Counted from the stretch's first letter, positions 16,539-24,702 are shown. The stretch: 64,000 nucleotides of DNA from Orlajensenia flava (GCF_004801905.1 NZ_SSSN01000011.1:47758-111757), one strand, 5' to 3'. Numbers and translations are program-made. Notes: a model not told the origin generated them from the letters alone.

Positions 16539-18023
16539 TCAGGACGCGTGCGCCTTCGTGGGCCGTGCGGGCTTGGTCTCGAAGGTGCTCTTGGCATCCT
16601 CCAGCGCCATGCCCTTGGTCTCGGGGATCTTCCACATGACGAAGAAGAACGAGAGCACGGCGAACGCGGCGTACATGCCATACGTGAAGGTGAGCGAGAA
16701 GTCCGCCAGCGCCGGGAAGCTCACGGTGATGAGGAAGTTGGCGATCCACTGAGCGGATGCCGCGAGTCCCAGCGCCTTCGCGCGGATCTTGGTCGGGAAG
16801 ATCTCGCCGAGGAGCACCCAGACCAGCGGACCCCACGACGCCCCGAAGCAGACCACGAAGATGTTCGCGGCGACCAGCGCTATCGGTCCCCAGGCGCCGG
16901 GCAGAGTGACGACGCCATCCGAATTCTTCACGGAGAAACTGAAGGCGATCGCCATGACGGCCAGCGAGATTGCCATGCCGATCGAGCCCGTCAGCAGGAT
17001 GGGCCTGCGACCGATGCGGTCGACGAGAACGATGGCGACCACCGTGACGAGAACGTTCGTGACCGAGGTGATCACCGTGATCGTCAGGGAGTCCTTCTCG
17101 GTGAAGCCGACCGCCCTCCACAGCGTCGTGGAGTAGTAGAAGATCACGTTGATGCCCACGAACTGCTGGAAAACCGACAGGATGATGCCGATCCAGACGA
17201 TGGGCTTCAGGCCGAAGCGATCTCCGCGCAGGGTGGACTTCTCGCCGGCCTCGTCCTCCTTGATGGACTTCTCGATGTCGGAGATCTGGGTGTCGATGGC
17301 CTCCTCGGGAACGAGCGTCGAGAAGATCTGCCGCGCCTCGTCGCGCCGGCCCGTCGCGATGAGGTAACGGGGTGACTCGGGCAGCGTGAACGAGAGGATG
17401 CCGTAGATGATCGCCGGGATGGCGCCGACGATGAACATCCACCGCCAGGCCTCGGCGCCGAACCAGAGTTCCTTCGAGGCCGAGCCCGCGATGCCGGCGA
17501 GGAGCGCGTCGGAGAGCAGCGCCACGAAGATGCCGATGGTGATGGCGAGCTGCTGCAGCGAAGCGAGGCTTCCGCGGGACTGCTTGGGTGCGATCTCGGC
17601 GATGTAGGCGGGGGCGACGACGGAGGCGATGCCGATGCCGATACCGCCGATGACGCGCCAGAAGCCGAGGTCCCAGACGGAGAAGGCGAGACCCGCTCCG
17701 ATCGAACTCGCGAGGAACATGATCGCCCCGACCAGCATCACCCGCAGGCGCCCGAAGCGGTCCGCGAGCCGGCCGGCGAGGTAGGCGCCGAGGGCGCAGC
17801 CGAGCAGCGCGATCGCGACGACGAAGCCGGTCACGACGGCGTTGAGCGCGAAACCGTGCTGGATGGCGTCGACGGCACCGTTGACCACGGAGGAGTCGAA
17901 GCCGAACAGGAAGCCGCCAACGGCGGCGGCGATGGCGAGGCCCACGACCTTCCGCTTCATCGCTCCGGTCGGTTCGGGAACGGCTGTGCCGGTGTCGGTG
18001 GCTGAGGGGTTCGCATTCGACAC
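16539..18023 (-). CDS. Sugar porter, major facilitator superfamily
   Basis: This 494-residue protein has 12 predicted membrane helices and the sugar porter signatures: GFDSSVVNGA in helix 1, GRLADRFGRLRVM between helices 2 and 3, PESPRYLIATGR after helix 6, the substrate-binding QQFVGINVIFYYS in helix 7, DRIGRRP between helices 8 and 9, and PETKGMALED after helix 12. It most likely imports a monosaccharide by proton symport. The nearby glucodextranase would release glucose, a plausible but unproven link. It starts at ATG 18023 with AAGGAGA upstream. Confidence 0.9.
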   Translation of the reverse strand: MSNANPSATDTGTAVPEPTGAMKRKVVGLAIAAAVGGFLFGFDSSVVNGAVDAIQHGFALNAVVTGFVVAIALLGCALGAYLAGRLADRFGRLRVMLVGAIMFLASSIGAGLAFSVWDLGFWRVIGGIGIGIASVVAPAYIAEIAPKQSRGSLASLQQLAITIGIFVALLSDALLAGIAGSASKELWFGAEAWRWMFIVGAIPAIIYGILSFTLPESPRYLIATGRRDEARQIFSTLVPEEAIDTQISDIEKSIKEDEAGEKSTLRGDRFGLKPIVWIGIILSVFQQFVGINVIFYYSTTLWRAVGFTEKDSLTITVITSVTNVLVTVVAIVLVDRIGRRPILLTGSIGMAISLAVMAIAFSFSVKNSDGVVTLPGAWGPIALVAANIFVVCFGASWGPLVWVLLGEIFPTKIRAKALGLAASAQWIANFLITVSFPALADFSLTFTYGMYAAFAVLSFFFVMWKIPETKGMALEDAKSTFETKPARPTKAHAS

Positions 18024-18174
18024 GATGGTCTCCTTCGACGCTACGCGAGCCGGGGCGCCTGTGCTCTCCGGGTCGGTGGGCGGCGGAACTTCTGCCGTCG
18101 GTGCGAATCTACTCCCGTGTTCGATGGCGAGGTGGGGTTTGCGCTCCGCCAGTCGAGCGGCTAGTGCCGGAGGG

Positions 18175-18942
18175 CTATTGCTCGGCTCTCAGGTAGGCGA
18201 GCTGAGCGCGCACCGACGCCTCCGCAGCTGGACGGACGGCGGCATCCGTCTCGGCATAGACGATGTCTGTGACGGATGCCGGCGACGCATCCGCCCCGAG
18301 GGACTCGAGCGCGGCGCGTAACTCGTCGAGTCGTTCAGCGCGGTGAGCGAGGTAGGCGTCGCAGATGGCGACGAGGTCGGGCAGGGAGGGGCCGTGGCCC
18401 GGCAGGACGGTGGCCGGGCCGAGGTCGCGAAGTCGACGCAGGGTGTCGAGGTAGGCGCCGAGAGCCCCGTCGGGATCGGCGATGATGCTCGTTCCGCGGC
18501 CGAGGACCGTGTCGCCCGTGAGCACGGATCCGTTCGGACCGTCGTCGGGCAGCAGGAAGCAGGCCGAGTCGGCCGTGTGGCCGGGCGTCAGGAGGACGTG
18601 GATCTGCGCGCCTCCCCCCTCGATGATCTCCCCGTCGCGGAGCGGCTCCGCGCCGATGCACCAGTCCGGGTCCACCGCACGGACGGGTGCGCCGGTGAGT
18701 TCGGCGAAGGCTCGAACCCCATCGACATGGTCGGCGTGGTGGTGGGTGATGAGGATGAGCGCGACGGCGTCGGCGGCGAGTGCCTCGAGGTGCGCCCCGT
18801 CATCCGGCCCGGGGTCGACGACGACGACGCCCATCTCGACGGGGTCGGCTCCGATGAGGTAGCTGTTGGTGCCGTCGAGGGTCATCGGGCCGGCGTTCGG
18901 CGCGAGCACCCGCCGGGTGAGGGGGCTGGTGGTCTCGGTCAC
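18175..18942 (-). CDS. MBL-fold metallo-hydrolase
   Basis: This 255-residue protein is a two-metal MBL-fold hydrolase of the LACTB2-like group. Metal ligands are visible in ITHHHADHVDG, TPGHTADSACF, LTGDTVLGRGTS and PGHGPSL. The C-terminal helical part (RAERLDELRAAL) follows the arrangement of LACTB2-like proteins. A GTG start at 18942 follows TAGGCT by six bases. It is divergent from a NUDIX hydrolase. Substrate unknown; a ribonuclease or thioester hydrolase role is possible. Confidence 0.85.
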   Translation of the reverse strand: MTETTSPLTRRVLAPNAGPMTLDGTNSYLIGADPVEMGVVVVDPGPDDGAHLEALAADAVALILITHHHADHVDGVRAFAELTGAPVRAVDPDWCIGAEPLRDGEIIEGGGAQIHVLLTPGHTADSACFLLPDDGPNGSVLTGDTVLGRGTSIIADPDGALGAYLDTLRRLRDLGPATVLPGHGPSLPDLVAICDAYLAHRAERLDELRAALESLGADASPASVTDIVYAETDAAVRPAAEASVRAQLAYLRAEQ

Positions 18943-18948
18943 GTCGCC

Positions 18949-18954
18949 AGCCTA
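18949..18954 (-). promoter_or_regulatory. -10 box giving a leaderless transcript (MBL gene)
   Basis: On the minus strand TAGGCT ends six bases before the GTG at 18942. Confidence 0.5.
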
Positions 18955-19013
18955 GGCGGGCGGCGGCGGGAGTGGCCCCGGTCGCGGCGTTATCGTGGCA
19001 GCAGGAGGCATCG

Positions 19014-19721
19014 ATGACGAACCAGGCGCCTGCGGCCGATGGACTGGCGGCGACGGTGGTGCTGCTGCGCGCGTCGACGGATGCCGGGGCCCCCGAGGTT
19101 CTCATGCTCGAGCGGCCGGACCGTGGGTCGTTCGCAGGGGCGTGGGTCTTTCCGGGCGGCAGCGTCGATCTGGAGGACTACTCCGCTCCGGCGGACGTGT
19201 CGGCCGGAGTTCGCGAGACTCGGGACGACGGGGCCCTGCGGCGCGCGGCGGTGCGGGAGACCCTCGAGGAGACGGGACTCGTGCTGGCCGAGGGGGACCT
19301 CGTCGCGCTCGCGCGCTGGCATCCGCCGGTTCAGGCCCCCAAGCGACTGCTGACCTCGTTCTTCGCCGCGGAGGCGCCGGCGGGCGACGTGGTGGTGAGC
19401 CCGCATGAGGCCGTCGGCTACGAGTGGATCTCGCCGAGCGACGCGCTCGAGCGCCACGCGGCCGGGGAGATGCTGCTCTACCCGCCGACGTGGGTGACGC
19501 TGCACACGCTCGTCGGTGCGGGAGGCGTCGACGACACCCTCGACGCGGCGCGGACCCGGGGAGCACAGGAGTTCGCCGCGCGGTTCGGCGTCGGGGGAAA
19601 GGTGGTGTTCTGGGACGGCGACGTCGCGTATGCCGATGACGCCGTGCTGGACGACGAGGGCGGCCGCCACCGCCTCGACATGCGCGCCTGCCCCTGGACC
19701 TACACCCGCACGTCCGGCTGA
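19014..19721 (+). CDS. NUDIX hydrolase
   Basis: This 235-residue protein has the NUDIX box in the form GALRRAAVRETLEETGL, with its REtlEEtG core for Mg-dependent cleavage of nucleoside diphosphates linked to another group. WVFPGGSVD precedes it. The extra C-terminal region (FAARFGVGGKVVFWDGDV) resembles the NUDT7/NUDT19-like group that acts on coenzyme A derivatives, which is only a suggestion. AGGAGG lies 6 bases before the ATG at 19014. It is divergent from the MBL hydrolase. Confidence 0.8.
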   Translation: MTNQAPAADGLAATVVLLRASTDAGAPEVLMLERPDRGSFAGAWVFPGGSVDLEDYSAPADVSAGVRETRDDGALRRAAVRETLEETGLVLAEGDLVALARWHPPVQAPKRLLTSFFAAEAPAGDVVVSPHEAVGYEWISPSDALERHAAGEMLLYPPTWVTLHTLVGAGGVDDTLDAARTRGAQEFAARFGVGGKVVFWDGDVAYADDAVLDDEGGRHRLDMRACPWTYTRTSG

Positions 19722-19742
19722 CCGGCCTCCTGCTCGGTTGGG

Positions 19743-19843
19743 CTGCTCCGACGGACAGATGTGGGCGCCGCGGCGGACGCTTCTGTCCGAGCGAGCAGCG
19801 CGACGCGGTCGCGTGTCCGAACGAGCAGCACGATGCGATGGCA
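19743..19843. repeat. Hairpin whose right arm is tandemly duplicated
   Basis: CTGCTCCGACGGACAGA (19743-19759) pairs with TCTGTCCGAGCGAGCAG (19782-19798), with three internal mismatches and a 22-base loop. From TGTCCGA at 19784 a 30-base unit is repeated once more from 19814 with about 80% identity, so the right arm is present twice. It fills the gap between the NUDIX and LMF genes. Confidence 0.6.
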
Positions 19844-19878
19844 GCAGCGGAGGCGGTACTCGACTAGCGGGGGCGGCG

Positions 19879-19884
19879 TAGCGT
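19879..19884 (+). promoter_or_regulatory. -10 box giving a leaderless transcript
   Basis: TAGCGT ends six bases before the ATG at 19891. Confidence 0.5.
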
Positions 19885-19890
19885 GAGCGG

Positions 19891-21342
19891 ATGGGGTGGT
19901 TCGACGCACCGGACTACGAGTTCGCCCGGGAGGTGCTGCAGCGGGGGACCGCCGCGATCTTCCTCGTCGCGTTCCTGTCCAGCCTCGGCCAGTTCCGGGT
20001 GCTGGTGGGTGAGCACGGGCTGATTCCACGGGCGGCTCGACCGCTCCGCATCCGTCGCCTGCGAGCCGCTTCCCGACGCCGCGCGCGGCCGACCCTGTTC
20101 CGGCACTGGTACTCCGACCGGCTGCTCGTCGCCGTGTGCGTCGCCGGAGTGGTGCTGGCCGCATCCGTCGTCGTCGGAATTCCGCAGGCCGGTCCGCCGT
20201 GGGTGCCGTTGCTGGTCTTTCTCGTGCTCTGGTTGCTGTACATGTCGATCGTCAACGCCGGCGGAACCTTCTACGGCTTCGGTTGGGAAATGCTGCTGCT
20301 CGAAGCGGGTTTCACGGTGGGCTTCCTCGGCTCGCATCAGGTGCCCCCGCCGACTCCCGTGCTGCTGCTCGTCGCGTGGCTCGTGTTCCGCCTCGAGTTC
20401 GGCGCCGGCATGATCAAGATGCGCGGCGGCAGCGAGTGGCGCGACCTCACCGCGCTGTACTACCACCACGAGACGCAGCCGATGCCGAATCCGCTCTCGC
20501 GTCAGGCTCACCTGCTGCCGAAGTGGATGCATCGCGGCGAGGTGCTCGGCAACCACGTCGCGCAGCTCGTCGTGCCCTTCTTCCTGTTCGCCCCAGCTCC
20601 GGTCGCGGACGTCGCGGCGATGATCGTCATCCTCACCCAGCTCTGGCTGATCATCACGGGCAACTTCGCCTGGCTCAACTGGCTCACGGTGGTGCTCGCG
20701 TTCAGCCGCGTCAGCGATCCGATCGCGCACGCTGTGGTGCCGGCTATTCCCGAGCGGTGGACGGATGCCACCACCTCGCCGGTGTGGTGGATCGTCGTGG
20801 TGGGAGCGGCATCCGCTCTGCTCGTCGTGCTGAGCTGGTGGCCGCTGCGCAACCTGTTCTCGCGGCGCCAGCTGATGAACGCGAGTTTCAACCGCTGGCA
20901 GCTGGCCAACGCCTACGGGGCGTTCGGCACCGTCACCCGTGAGCGCATCGAGGTGGTGATCGAGGCGACGCTCGACGAGGATCCGCGAGAGGCCACCTGG
21001 CAGGAGTACGCCTTCAAGGGCAAGCCGGGCGACGTGCGTCGCATCCCGCGGCAGTGGGCTCCCTACCACCTGCGGCTCGACTGGCTGATGTGGTTCCTCC
21101 CGCTCGGCAGCGTGCACGAGGACTGGCTGTACGCCCTGCTCGGCAAGCTGCTGGAGGCGGATGCCGCGACGCTGCGGATGCTCCGCCACACCCCGTTCGG
21201 AAGCGTGCGGCCGCGATTCGTCCGGGTGCGCACCTATCGCTACCGGTTCTCGACGAGAGCGGAACTGCGGTCGAGCGGGGACCGGTGGGTGCGCGAGTCG
21301 GTGAGGGTGGAGATCGGCCCGGCGGCCCTGCGCGACGAGTGA
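19891..21342 (+). CDS. Lipase maturation factor (LMF1) family membrane protein
   Basis: This 483-residue protein is a bacterial homologue of the vertebrate ER protein LMF1. About eight membrane helices occupy residues 15-330, and a soluble C-terminal domain holds the conserved EVVIEATLDEDPREATWQEYAFKGKPGD and APYHLRLDWLMWFLPLG segments that define the family. LMF1 helps fold lipases in vertebrates; the bacterial role is not established. The start is leaderless at ATG 19891. The redox trio follows 54 bases downstream, with its own TAGGGT promoter and ribosome site. Confidence 0.85.
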   Translation: MGWFDAPDYEFAREVLQRGTAAIFLVAFLSSLGQFRVLVGEHGLIPRAARPLRIRRLRAASRRRARPTLFRHWYSDRLLVAVCVAGVVLAASVVVGIPQAGPPWVPLLVFLVLWLLYMSIVNAGGTFYGFGWEMLLLEAGFTVGFLGSHQVPPPTPVLLLVAWLVFRLEFGAGMIKMRGGSEWRDLTALYYHHETQPMPNPLSRQAHLLPKWMHRGEVLGNHVAQLVVPFFLFAPAPVADVAAMIVILTQLWLIITGNFAWLNWLTVVLAFSRVSDPIAHAVVPAIPERWTDATTSPVWWIVVVGAASALLVVLSWWPLRNLFSRRQLMNASFNRWQLANAYGAFGTVTRERIEVVIEATLDEDPREATWQEYAFKGKPGDVRRIPRQWAPYHLRLDWLMWFLPLGSVHEDWLYALLGKLLEADAATLRMLRHTPFGSVRPRFVRVRTYRYRFSTRAELRSSGDRWVRESVRVEIGPAALRDE

Positions 21343-21396
21343 CCTGTTGGATCCCTCGGACCGTCGGTAGGGTTGGCGGAGGCGGAGGGAGCGGAT

Positions 21397-21987
21397 ATGT
21401 CGTTCATCACGAGGGGCTTCTCGGGGAGGTCGCACGATCGCGATCCACGACTGCCACCGGGCCAGACCGAGGTGTCCGATTGGCCGGTGCTCTCCGCCGG
21501 TCCGACGCCCCGGGTCGACACGGAGGAGTGGGAGTTCAGCATCCGCACCGAGAACGGTGCCCACACCTGGACGTGGGACCAGTTCATGGCGCTCAAGATC
21601 GACGACGTCTCGACGGACATCCACTGCGTCACGCACTGGTCGAAGCTCGGAACGAGCTGGCGCGGCGTCTCGATCGACACCCTGTTCGAGGGCATCGAGA
21701 CCTCCCACGACTTCGTGATGGCCCACAGCTACGGCGGCTACACGACCAACGTCCCGCTCGACGAGCTGCTGAACGGCCAGGCCTGGATCGCCTTCGAATT
21801 CGACGGCGAGCCGCTGGAGGCCGAACACGGCGGGCCTGCCCGTCTCATCGTGCCGCACCTCTACTTCTGGAAGAGCGCCAAATGGGTGCGCGGCCTGGTG
21901 ACCATGCCGAACGACGACCCGGGGTTCTGGGAGCAGTCGGGCTACCACATCCACGGTGATCCGTGGAAAGAGGAACGCTACTGGTGA
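21397..21987 (+). CDS. Sulfite-oxidase-fold molybdopterin-dependent oxidoreductase
   Basis: This 196-residue cytoplasmic protein carries only the Mo-cofactor domain of the sulfite oxidase family. C77 in DIHCVTHWSKLGTSWRGVS is the expected Mo-ligating cysteine, and SYGGYTTNVPLDELL, GPARLIVPHLYFWKSAKWVRGL and GFWEQSGYHIHGDPW are further family landmarks. No signal peptide, haem or dimerisation domain is present. Its last bases overlap the reductase gene by 4 bases (GTGA), so the two are translationally coupled and probably form an electron-transfer pair. The substrate is unknown. The cofactor could be made by the moa/moe genes 12-18 kb away. Confidence 0.85.
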   Translation: MSFITRGFSGRSHDRDPRLPPGQTEVSDWPVLSAGPTPRVDTEEWEFSIRTENGAHTWTWDQFMALKIDDVSTDIHCVTHWSKLGTSWRGVSIDTLFEGIETSHDFVMAHSYGGYTTNVPLDELLNGQAWIAFEFDGEPLEAEHGGPARLIVPHLYFWKSAKWVRGLVTMPNDDPGFWEQSGYHIHGDPWKEERYW

Positions 21988-22703
21988 GCGGTCCCGCCGA
22001 CACCGCGTGGCGGGTGGGAAGCGTGTCGCGCATCAGCAAGGAGACGCCGAGTGCCGCGCGTATCGTGCTGGACGTCGACGGCTGGCCCGGCAACGATGCC
22101 GGCCAGCACCTCGACATCCGACTGACTGCTCCCGACGGGTACACCGCCACTCGCTCGTACTCGATTGCGTCGGCCGGCCCGGGAATGGTCGTCGACCTCG
22201 CGGTCGACAAGCTCCCGGACGGGGAGGTCTCGCCCTTCCTCGTCGACGACGTGATGGCGGGCGACAAGCTCGAGGTGCACGGTCCGCTCGGCGGCTGGTT
22301 CGTGTGGAGGCCGGATGCCGCGAGCTCCCCGGTGCAGCTGATCGGCGGGGGGTCGGGCGTCGTCCCGCTCATCGCCATGCTGCGCTCCCATCACGACACT
22401 GCCGACGCGACGCCGTTCCGGCTGTTGTACTCGCTGCGCACCCCCGAGGACACCTTCTTCCCGGAGGTGCTGAAGGATGCCGACGTCGACTACGTCTACA
22501 CGCGACGGGCGCCCGACGGCTGGCCGACGCCGGCCGGCCGCTTGACCAAGGACGTGCTCGCCGCATCCGTTTTCGCAGCCGCCGAGAAGCCGCGCGTGTT
22601 CCTGTGCGGATCGACGGGATTCGTCGAGACCGTGGCCGCGTGGCTGGTCGAACTCGGCCACGACCCGCGGATGATCCGCACGGAGAGGTTCGGAGGCACC
22701 TGA
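21984..22703 (+). CDS. FAD/NAD(P)-binding ferredoxin-reductase-type oxidoreductase
   Basis: This 239-residue protein is a plant-type ferredoxin NADP reductase module without an iron-sulfur domain. FAD contacts are in YTATRSYSIASAGPG, the NAD(P) site in LIGGGSGVVPLIAML, and the C-terminal FLCGSTGFVETVAAWLVELG closes the nicotinamide pocket. The GTG start at 21984 overlaps the stop of the Mo enzyme gene, with AAAGAGGA upstream. It most likely passes electrons between NAD(P)H and that Mo enzyme. Confidence 0.85.
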   Translation: MSGPADTAWRVGSVSRISKETPSAARIVLDVDGWPGNDAGQHLDIRLTAPDGYTATRSYSIASAGPGMVVDLAVDKLPDGEVSPFLVDDVMAGDKLEVHGPLGGWFVWRPDAASSPVQLIGGGSGVVPLIAMLRSHHDTADATPFRLLYSLRTPEDTFFPEVLKDADVDYVYTRRAPDGWPTPAGRLTKDVLAASVFAAAEKPRVFLCGSTGFVETVAAWLVELGHDPRMIRTERFGGT

Positions 22704-22957
22704 TGAGTCACCTCGACGGAAATGCGCTCGCGGGAGTGCTCAGCGAGGTCTTCACGTTCGACCCGACGCTCGCTCGGGCGCGCTGCGCCAACTGCTACTC
22801 GGTCGACGTGCTGGCCCGGGCGATGGTCTACGTCGACGGATCGGCATTCGTCGTTCGTTGCGCGAGTTGCGACGCCGTGCTCGCGACGGTGATGGACGGC
22901 GACGGTCGCCGGTGGGTGAGCCTCAAGGGCGTGAGCGCCATCGAGATACCGCGCTGA
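22703..22957 (+). CDS. DUF6510 zinc-ribbon protein
   Basis: This 84-residue protein has two Cys pairs, C28/C31 (RCANC) and C53/C56 (RCASC), which should bind one zinc. Its start ATG overlaps the reductase stop by one base (TGATG), so it is the third gene of the Mo-enzyme operon. I recognise it as the DUF6510 family, which accompanies such reductases in actinobacteria; no function is known. A role as a small structural or electron-transfer partner is inference only. Confidence 0.75.
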   Translation: MSHLDGNALAGVLSEVFTFDPTLARARCANCYSVDVLARAMVYVDGSAFVVRCASCDAVLATVMDGDGRRWVSLKGVSAIEIPR

Positions 22958-22992
22958 TCGGCACGCCTCGCGGAATCGCGGGAGGAGGACGG

Positions 22993-24090
22993 ATGCGGCG
23001 CACCGCCGAACCCCGCGCTCTCATCGCCGTCGGAACGGGGCGCTACGCGGACCCGTGGCATCCGTTCGCCGAGAACGCCGCAGCTCTGGGAGCGATTCTT
23101 CGCTCGGACGGGTTCGACGTGCGCATCGACGACGACCTCGACGGGGCGCCCGCCGCGCTCGATGGCGTGGACCTGCTCGTCGTCTGCGCCGGGGACCCTT
23201 GGGCGAACGGTGCGACCGGGCACGGAGCGCCATCCGAGTCCCTTTCCGGCCTGCGCGCCACGCTCGATCGCGGCATGGGCGTGCTCGGCGTGCACTCCGC
23301 CACCGCGAGTCTGCGCGACTACCCGGACTGGGCGGCGGCGATCGGCGCCGTGTGGCTGCCCGAGATCTCCATGCACCCGCCGCGCGGGGAGGCCCACGTC
23401 GAGGCGCTCTCGCATCCGCTCGTCGACGGTATCGACTCGTTCACGCTCGTCGACGAACGCTACTGCTTCCTCCAGCTGGTCGGCGAGAGCGAGGTCGTAG
23501 CGGAACATGAGCATGGCGGGCTGCGGCATCCGCTCGTCTGGGTGCGCGAACACAGCGACGTCACCAGTCCGCTGCTGGGCCCGAGCGGTGCCGCTGCTGT
23601 GTTCGGACCGCAGAAGGGAGCGGACCCGGCTGTCGCGGAAGGGCTCGAGTCGAACCTCGCGCGCTGGGCTCGGCTGCTGGAGCGGGCGGCTGCGCCCGGT
23701 CGGGTGGACGCCGATGCGGCGGGGGCAGGGGCGGCCGGCGGTACCGGATTCGGGATGCTGGCGTGGGGCGCGACGATCGAGGCAGGTTCGCGCGCCGTCG
23801 GAGAGGCAGTGGGGGCGCGAGAGGCGTTCGCCTGGGCGTCGCTCGTCATCACCGGCGAGGGTCGGTTCGACGATCAGTCACGCGTCGGGAAGGTTCCGTC
23901 CTCCGTGCTCGAGGGGGCCGGGTCGGTTCCGGTCGCCCTCGTGGCTGGCTCGATCGCCGCAGATGTGGATGATTTCGCCCTGACGATCGCCCTCACCGAT
24001 CTAGCCGGGGGCACCGCCGAGGCGATGACTCATCCCGCACGGTGGCTGCGCGAGGCGGGCGCTCGGCTGGCCCGCGACGCGCGCATCTGA
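22993..24090 (+). CDS. Chimeric ORF: ThuA-like N-terminus fused to the C-terminal half of glycerate kinase
   Basis: This intact 365-codon frame joins pieces of two unrelated families. Residues about 1-187 follow ThuA-like glutamine-amidotransferase-fold proteins (ALIAVGTGRYADPWHPF, GVLGVHSATASLRDYPDW, HPLVDGIDSFTLVDERYCF, HPLVWVREH), but the last 30-40 family residues are missing. From about residue 189, DVTSPLLGPSGAAAVFGPQKGA, then GTGFGMLAWGA and TGEGRFDDQSRVGKVPSSV, is the C-terminal half of a GlxK-type glycerate kinase; its N-terminal half is absent. The DVT at the junction is typical of the kinase. A deletion between two neighbouring genes is the simplest origin. Kinase activity is unlikely. 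The ATG at 22993 has GGAGGAGG upstream. Confidence 0.75.
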   Translation: MRRTAEPRALIAVGTGRYADPWHPFAENAAALGAILRSDGFDVRIDDDLDGAPAALDGVDLLVVCAGDPWANGATGHGAPSESLSGLRATLDRGMGVLGVHSATASLRDYPDWAAAIGAVWLPEISMHPPRGEAHVEALSHPLVDGIDSFTLVDERYCFLQLVGESEVVAEHEHGGLRHPLVWVREHSDVTSPLLGPSGAAAVFGPQKGADPAVAEGLESNLARWARLLERAAAPGRVDADAAGAGAAGGTGFGMLAWGATIEAGSRAVGEAVGAREAFAWASLVITGEGRFDDQSRVGKVPSSVLEGAGSVPVALVAGSIAADVDDFALTIALTDLAGGTAEAMTHPARWLREAGARLARDARI

Positions 24091-24118
24091 CCGGTTCGAG
24101 AGCGACATGACGCGAGGT

Positions 24119-24164
24119 CGCAGCTTTTGCGGGTATGCGCGGCTCTGCACCCGCAATTGTTGCG
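24119..24164. repeat. Scar-region hairpin, copy 1
   Basis: CGCAGCTTTTGCGGGT (24119-24134) pairs with ACCCGCAATTGTTGCG (24149-24164), with mismatches in the middle. The 14-base loop contains GCGCGGCTCTG, which recurs in the second copy 118 bases downstream. Confidence 0.65.
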
Positions 24165-24236
24165 GGTTCGACGATGTCGTGCACGGCTGACGCTGCCTGC
24201 CGCGTCGGCGAGACCGCCGCCACCTTCTCCCCACGC

Positions 24237-24282
24237 CGCAGTTTTCGCGGGTGCGCGCGGCTCTGCACCCACGAGAACTGCG
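24237..24282. repeat. Scar-region hairpin, copy 2
   Basis: Seventeen-base arms 24237-24253 (CGCAGTTTTCGCGGGTG) and 24266-24282 pair with two differences, each a G-T pair in one strand. The loop CGCGCGGCTCTG matches that of copy 1. Arm sequences differ between copies while pairing is kept. Confidence 0.7.
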
Positions 24283-24366
24283 GAGTCGGCGCGCGTCAGG
24301 CCTCCATCGCCCACGCGGACGCCGGCTCGACACGACTCCGCTCCTGTATCGTGCGATCCACAGGAG

Positions 24367-24684
24367 CGGCCGGATGCGCTCTCTGCTCTCGTGCACCGCC
24401 AACTCGACCATCTGGCCGTCGCCCTGCGCAACGCGATCGATGTGCTCAACCCGCAGTTGGTGGTGCTCGGCGGCTTCCTCGCGTCGATCCACTCAGCCGA
24501 CCCCGACTACCTCGAGAAGCGGGTCGCCCGGCAGACACTCGATGCGCCGTGGCGGAATACGCGCATCACGACGGCGGAGCTCGGCGGCGACCTGCTCATG
24601 ATCGGCGCCGCAGAACTCGCCTTCGAGCCTCTGCTCGCCGATCCGGGTGCCTTCTCAGCCTGGGAGCAGGCTCGGCGCGCGTGA
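24367..24684 (+). pseudogene. C-terminal remnant of a ROK-family gene
   Basis: The frame ending at TGA 24682-24684 encodes about 105 residues with clear ROK (NagC/XylR/glucokinase) C-terminal text: QLDHLAVALRNAIDVLNP, LVVLGGFLAS, and GGDLLMIGAAELAFEPLL. The ATP-binding motif, the zinc site and any helix-turn-helix are missing, because homology starts abruptly near 24367. The preceding DNA in this frame is unrelated and holds the two hairpins. It is best read as the tail of a deleted sugar kinase or regulator. Together with the chimera just upstream it suggests that a sugar-utilisation locus was lost here. Confidence 0.7.
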
Positions 24685-24689
24685 CGCGC

Positions 24690-24695
24690 TAAGCT
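24690..24695 (+). promoter_or_regulatory. -10 box of the efflux pump gene
   Basis: TAAGCT lies 146 bases upstream of the GTG at 24841. The mRNA would start near 24702, immediately before a long palindrome. No good -35 box is seen. Confidence 0.35.
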
Positions 24696-24702
24696 GGATG
24701 TA

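Noticed and set aside
19864-21954. 696-codon minus-strand open frame across the LMF and Mo-enzyme genes
   Set aside because: It covers two well-supported genes on the other strand and has no recognisable domain or ribosome-binding site.
22993-24684. Region considered as a genomic island or mobile element
   Set aside because: No integrase, transposase, terminal repeats or tRNA junction; composition resembles the surroundings. Local deletion explains it better.
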